A stretch of DNA of 64,000 nt, from positions 1-64,000 of the forward strand of contig NZ_VDCS01000013.1 in the NCBI RefSeq assembly GCF_006265225.1, given 5' to 3'. Source of the stretch: Allotamlana fucoidanivorans (GTDB lineage: Bacteria > Bacteroidota > Bacteroidia > Flavobacteriales > Flavobacteriaceae). Shown here in pieces: positions 61,390-64,000 of this stretch (the stretch's first letter is position 1; the number at the start of each line of letters is the position of its first letter). The notes beneath the pieces were generated by a model. That model worked only from the letters and a program-made list of their open reading frames with translations. It did no database searches and had not been told where the DNA came from. A program made the translations under genes and the position numbers.

Positions 61390-62637
61390 TTAATGTGTCC
61401 ACATTTCACTCACCTTGGGCGGCGCTTCAACTGTTTTTATCAAGTCATTAAAACGACCATTATATGTTTTTGTAATGGGTTGTCCATCTCTAGTCAGTCC
61501 GTTAAATATCCCTTTATCAACTAAATCCCAAATAGCATACTTGGCTTGTCCATTAAGGTTGATGAGCCCAAAGTGGTTTTCAGACCCATTGGGGTTTTTG
61601 GCATCTTTCCAAGGTTCATCAAAAGCTTCAAAATAGAAGCAAGAAATACCTGAAGTGTTCGTCCATTCTCTCATGAGTTTATAATATAAACCCGACTTGT
61701 ATTCATCAGCAGCTCTTGATAGGTTTTTGCCATAATGCCCGTTTGAAGTGGTGGCCCAACCAGTTTCACCAATGTGAATGGGTTTATTAATGCCAAGACT
61801 TTTTACATAATTAAACACACTATCATATTGCATTTTAGCGAACTCTAAAGCTCTATACATGGCAGCTTTTACTTGCTCTTCTTTTGGGGTATGCTCTTTA
61901 CCGTTTGGAATCAACCAAAATTCTGGGTTGTAGTATGTGTTATGCATAGGGTAGGTATGCATGGAAATGTAGTCAACTGCTTTTATTAACTTTTCTAAAT
62001 CTGGCGTATGATAGGTCGGATCGCCACCGCCCCATGAAGAAAAATCATCAGAAGAGGTAATCCATAAATCCTTTGGTAAATCACCTTGGTTTTTTAAATC
62101 TTGTAAATGATTCACCCATTTTAGAATCACTTTGGGTTGAACAAAATAATTTGTTGCCCAGTGTACCATCGCTTCATTACCAACAGCGATTATTTTTACA
62201 ATGTCTGGGTATTGTTTTGCTAAAGCTACTGCTCTTGCTATTTCACCTGCATTCTGTTCACTTTCTATATCATGATTAGGTGTTTTATCTGTCCATGCAT
62301 TTTGGCAATCTATCCAAGCCCCTAACATAACATACATTTCAAAGTTGCTATTTTCTTCTTTTAACTGCTTAATGGCTTTTAAAAGATTAGAAGCTTGCTG
62401 AAGCTGCACATTATAGGTTCTCAATAGCTTAATACCCATAGCAGAGAGAAGTTTCATGTCATCTTTTAGCTCAGCAATAGTTGGTTGAATATCTCTGGTG
62501 TCATGGCGATAGCCACCATAAGATATAGCCAAATAATTTGGGTTACCCAATATATCAGCTGCTGTTATTGATTTTTTATTGCATCCTAGCATCATTACAA
62601 AAATTAAAAGTGATATGAAACTTTTCAGTTTTAACAT
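61390..62637 (-). CDS. GH17 lipoprotein, beta-1,3-glucanase-type
   Basis: A 415-residue lipoprotein (MMLGC, Cys19) of the GH17 type. IGETGWATTSNG carries the nucleophile (E291), IIAVGNEAMVHW the donor (E155), YISMHTYPMHNTYY the substrate strand, and CFYFEAFDEPWKD the terminal motif. It would cleave beta-1,3-glucan in the periplasm or on the surface, unlike the leaderless GH17 in the same operon. Only 6 bases separate it from the GH-A gene. Confidence 0.9.
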   Translation of the reverse strand: MLKLKSFISLLIFVMMLGCNKKSITAADILGNPNYLAISYGGYRHDTRDIQPTIAELKDDMKLLSAMGIKLLRTYNVQLQQASNLLKAIKQLKEENSNFEMYVMLGAWIDCQNAWTDKTPNHDIESEQNAGEIARAVALAKQYPDIVKIIAVGNEAMVHWATNYFVQPKVILKWVNHLQDLKNQGDLPKDLWITSSDDFSSWGGGDPTYHTPDLEKLIKAVDYISMHTYPMHNTYYNPEFWLIPNGKEHTPKEEQVKAAMYRALEFAKMQYDSVFNYVKSLGINKPIHIGETGWATTSNGHYGKNLSRAADEYKSGLYYKLMREWTNTSGISCFYFEAFDEPWKDAKNPNGSENHFGLINLNGQAKYAIWDLVDKGIFNGLTRDGQPITKTYNGRFNDLIKTVEAPPKVSEMWTH

Positions 62638-62648
62638 ATGTTTCGTTC

Positions 62649-64000
62649 TTACTGTTTGATGGAAACTGTTATGTGTTTTACATCACCTTTACGTTCAAAT
62701 ATGGTTTTTGAAGCTGCATAGTCAAGAGAGAGTTCATTTGAAACAATGCGCCTTCCGTTATTAAAAATAATTTCAATATCATTGTTGTCAGACAGCCTAT
62801 AAATCACAGGAACCTGGCAATATGTAAAACAAAGTGATCCGGCGTTTAATGGAATGCTTTCCTTTTGACCATTAATAGCCGTATAATGAAATACAGAGTT
62901 TTTAGATAAAAACTCTTTGGTTTGTAACAGTTTTGGCATGAATGTGATGAGACCGTTTTCAACAAAAACACCAAGTTCTCCAAATCTGCTTAACACGTCC
63001 TCTTTTACCTGACCTGTCATACCTGGTTGTTGTGCACCTTTTGTGGCGGGTGTATGAGAATAGGGGTCTGTTGGGAATGCGCCATATAATTCAGGTGATT
63101 TATGTACCCCAATGCCCGCACTGATTTCATAATAATGATCAAGTAATCGTCCTATGATTTGCTTGTCAATTCCTGATTTTATGGCCAACAAGCAGTTTTC
63201 TTGTACGGCCAATAGAAGTTTTGATACCATATGCCAATAAATAGAACCTAAACCTTCATATCCAAAAAAGGTGCCTGATCGTCCCGTAAAAGATTTATGA
63301 TCAAAAATAGTTTCAAAAACCTGTAAAGTGTCTTTGATATTATTGGATACTAAAGCAGCATATTTTGGTCCTAAATCATTTAAGGCCTTTTTTACACTGT
63401 CAGCATTGTTGAAATTTTGATTGAAGTGATAATTGCCAAGTACATCTTGTTCTATAACTTGACGATTGCCATCAGCTATCAACTGTTTTAAAAGGGCATT
63501 TGTTTCAACCTTATCTTTAGGAATATTGTTCTTTTTATCAAAACGCGGAAGATTTTTATTTGGATAAAGAATATAACTATATTGATCTTCTCTGAATAAA
63601 GTACTGTTTTTTAAGCCGTCTAATAGGGTTAACGCTTCAGAAGGAGATAGGTATCCTGAACTTAGAGCAGCCACTTGACCTTCTAGCATTTCAGAAAGGT
63701 AAGATATGGATACCTCATTATTAGCTTTTAAGGTCATTAGATTATAGGCATGATACATATTGTCATCCCGTTTATTAGCTTCAATACTATGAGCTAAGAA
63801 TTTTTTTGTTGTTTTAATAAAGGACGAAATGGTATTAAAATCTAAATCCATCTTTTTACTAGAAAAACCGTTCTGGTAAATGACTTCTCGGTATTGACTA
63901 CCAGCCTTTCCTAAGCCTTTAAGAATGTTTTTTCTGTCCTTGTCTGAAATTTTACCAGTTAATAGGTTTTCATGGTTTTTAAGGGTGGTTGTTATGCCAT
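62649..64000 (-). CDS. Large phosphorylase-like protein, C-terminal part (runs off the window)
   Basis: The frame is open from 62649 to the window edge; beyond the ATG at 63851 it reads on for about 49 codons (ISDKDRKNILKGLGKAG; SQYREVIYQNGF) with no stop, so the real start is outside. The visible 450 residues contain GIGVHKSPELYGAFPTDPYS and GAQQPGMTGQVKED, which I associate with the GH149/GH161 beta-1,3-glucan phosphorylases, enzymes of more than 1000 residues. If right, it would split cytoplasmic beta-1,3-gluco-oligosaccharides with phosphate to glucose-1-phosphate. No leader is seen in this part. Confidence 0.6.
   Translation of the reverse strand, partial: GITTTLKNHENLLTGKISDKDRKNILKGLGKAGSQYREVIYQNGFSSKKMDLDFNTISSFIKTTKKFLAHSIEANKRDDNMYHAYNLMTLKANNEVSISYLSEMLEGQVAALSSGYLSPSEALTLLDGLKNSTLFREDQYSYILYPNKNLPRFDKKNNIPKDKVETNALLKQLIADGNRQVIEQDVLGNYHFNQNFNNADSVKKALNDLGPKYAALVSNNIKDTLQVFETIFDHKSFTGRSGTFFGYEGLGSIYWHMVSKLLLAVQENCLLAIKSGIDKQIIGRLLDHYYEISAGIGVHKSPELYGAFPTDPYSHTPATKGAQQPGMTGQVKEDVLSRFGELGVFVENGLITFMPKLLQTKEFLSKNSVFHYTAINGQKESIPLNAGSLCFTYCQVPVIYRLSDNNDIEIIFNNGRRIVSNELSLDYAASKTIFERKGDVKHITVSIKQ

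Overview
The window looks like a chromosomal segment of a marine member of the Flavobacteriaceae (Bacteroidota). The evidence is an AT-rich genome, promoter elements of the Bacteroidota type (TTG about 19 bases before TAnnTTTG), type IX secretion tail domains, an N-terminal 2TM domain fused to dihydrofolate reductase, an aerotolerance (Bat) operon, and polysaccharide-degradation gene clusters with S1 sulfatases.

Layout. Positions 1-125: end of an IS3-type element running off the left edge. 268-4759: envelope lipoprotein, AI-2E-family permease, sulfatase, HAD-type lipoprotein. 4779-11209: moxR-DUF58-DUF4381-batA-batB/C-batD operon, meeting a convergent 8-haem cytochrome/TPR lipoprotein (11199-13370). 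13514-15228: two envelope proteins. 15290-22303: uronate cluster. DUF4861, kduD and kduI face a LacI regulator across a 28-bp perfect palindrome. GH88 and a pectate-lyase-like beta-helix protein follow the regulator, then a decayed sulfatase start. 22461-45991: mostly housekeeping genes: two Ala-rich lipoproteins, waaA, sugar aminotransferase, galE, lspA-fabD, FAD dehydrogenase, methyltransferase, kelch lipoprotein, DHFR, CBM48-like protein, thyA, nucleoside transporter, DUF151 nuclease, etfA/etfB, pdhB, DUF5686, OmpA and LRR proteins. 46053-46370: a CPXCG protein and an initiator tRNA-fMet with a near-ideal promoter.

46615-64000 is a beta-glucan (laminarin-type) utilisation locus. It holds a sulfatase, a 5'-truncated TonB receptor remnant, a secreted multidomain GH81 endo-beta-1,3-glucanase, a secreted protein of three binding-module-like segments, a leaderless GH17, a GPH-type sugar symporter, three lipid-anchored glycosidases (GH30, a clan GH-A enzyme, GH17), and the C-terminal part of a large protein resembling beta-1,3-glucan phosphorylases that runs off the right edge. 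The inferred flow is: GH81 and the lipid-anchored enzymes cut branched beta-1,3/1,6-glucan outside or in the periplasm, the symporter imports oligosaccharides, and the cytoplasmic GH17 and phosphorylase-like enzyme finish them. No intact SusC/SusD pair is visible here.

No CRISPR array, prophage or recognisable new defence system was found. The most interesting items are the glucan locus with its leaderless GH17 and phosphorylase-like partner, a duplicated terminal module of GH81, three perfect or near-perfect palindromes in control regions, structured intergenic elements, and two gene remnants marking decay of carbohydrate loci.
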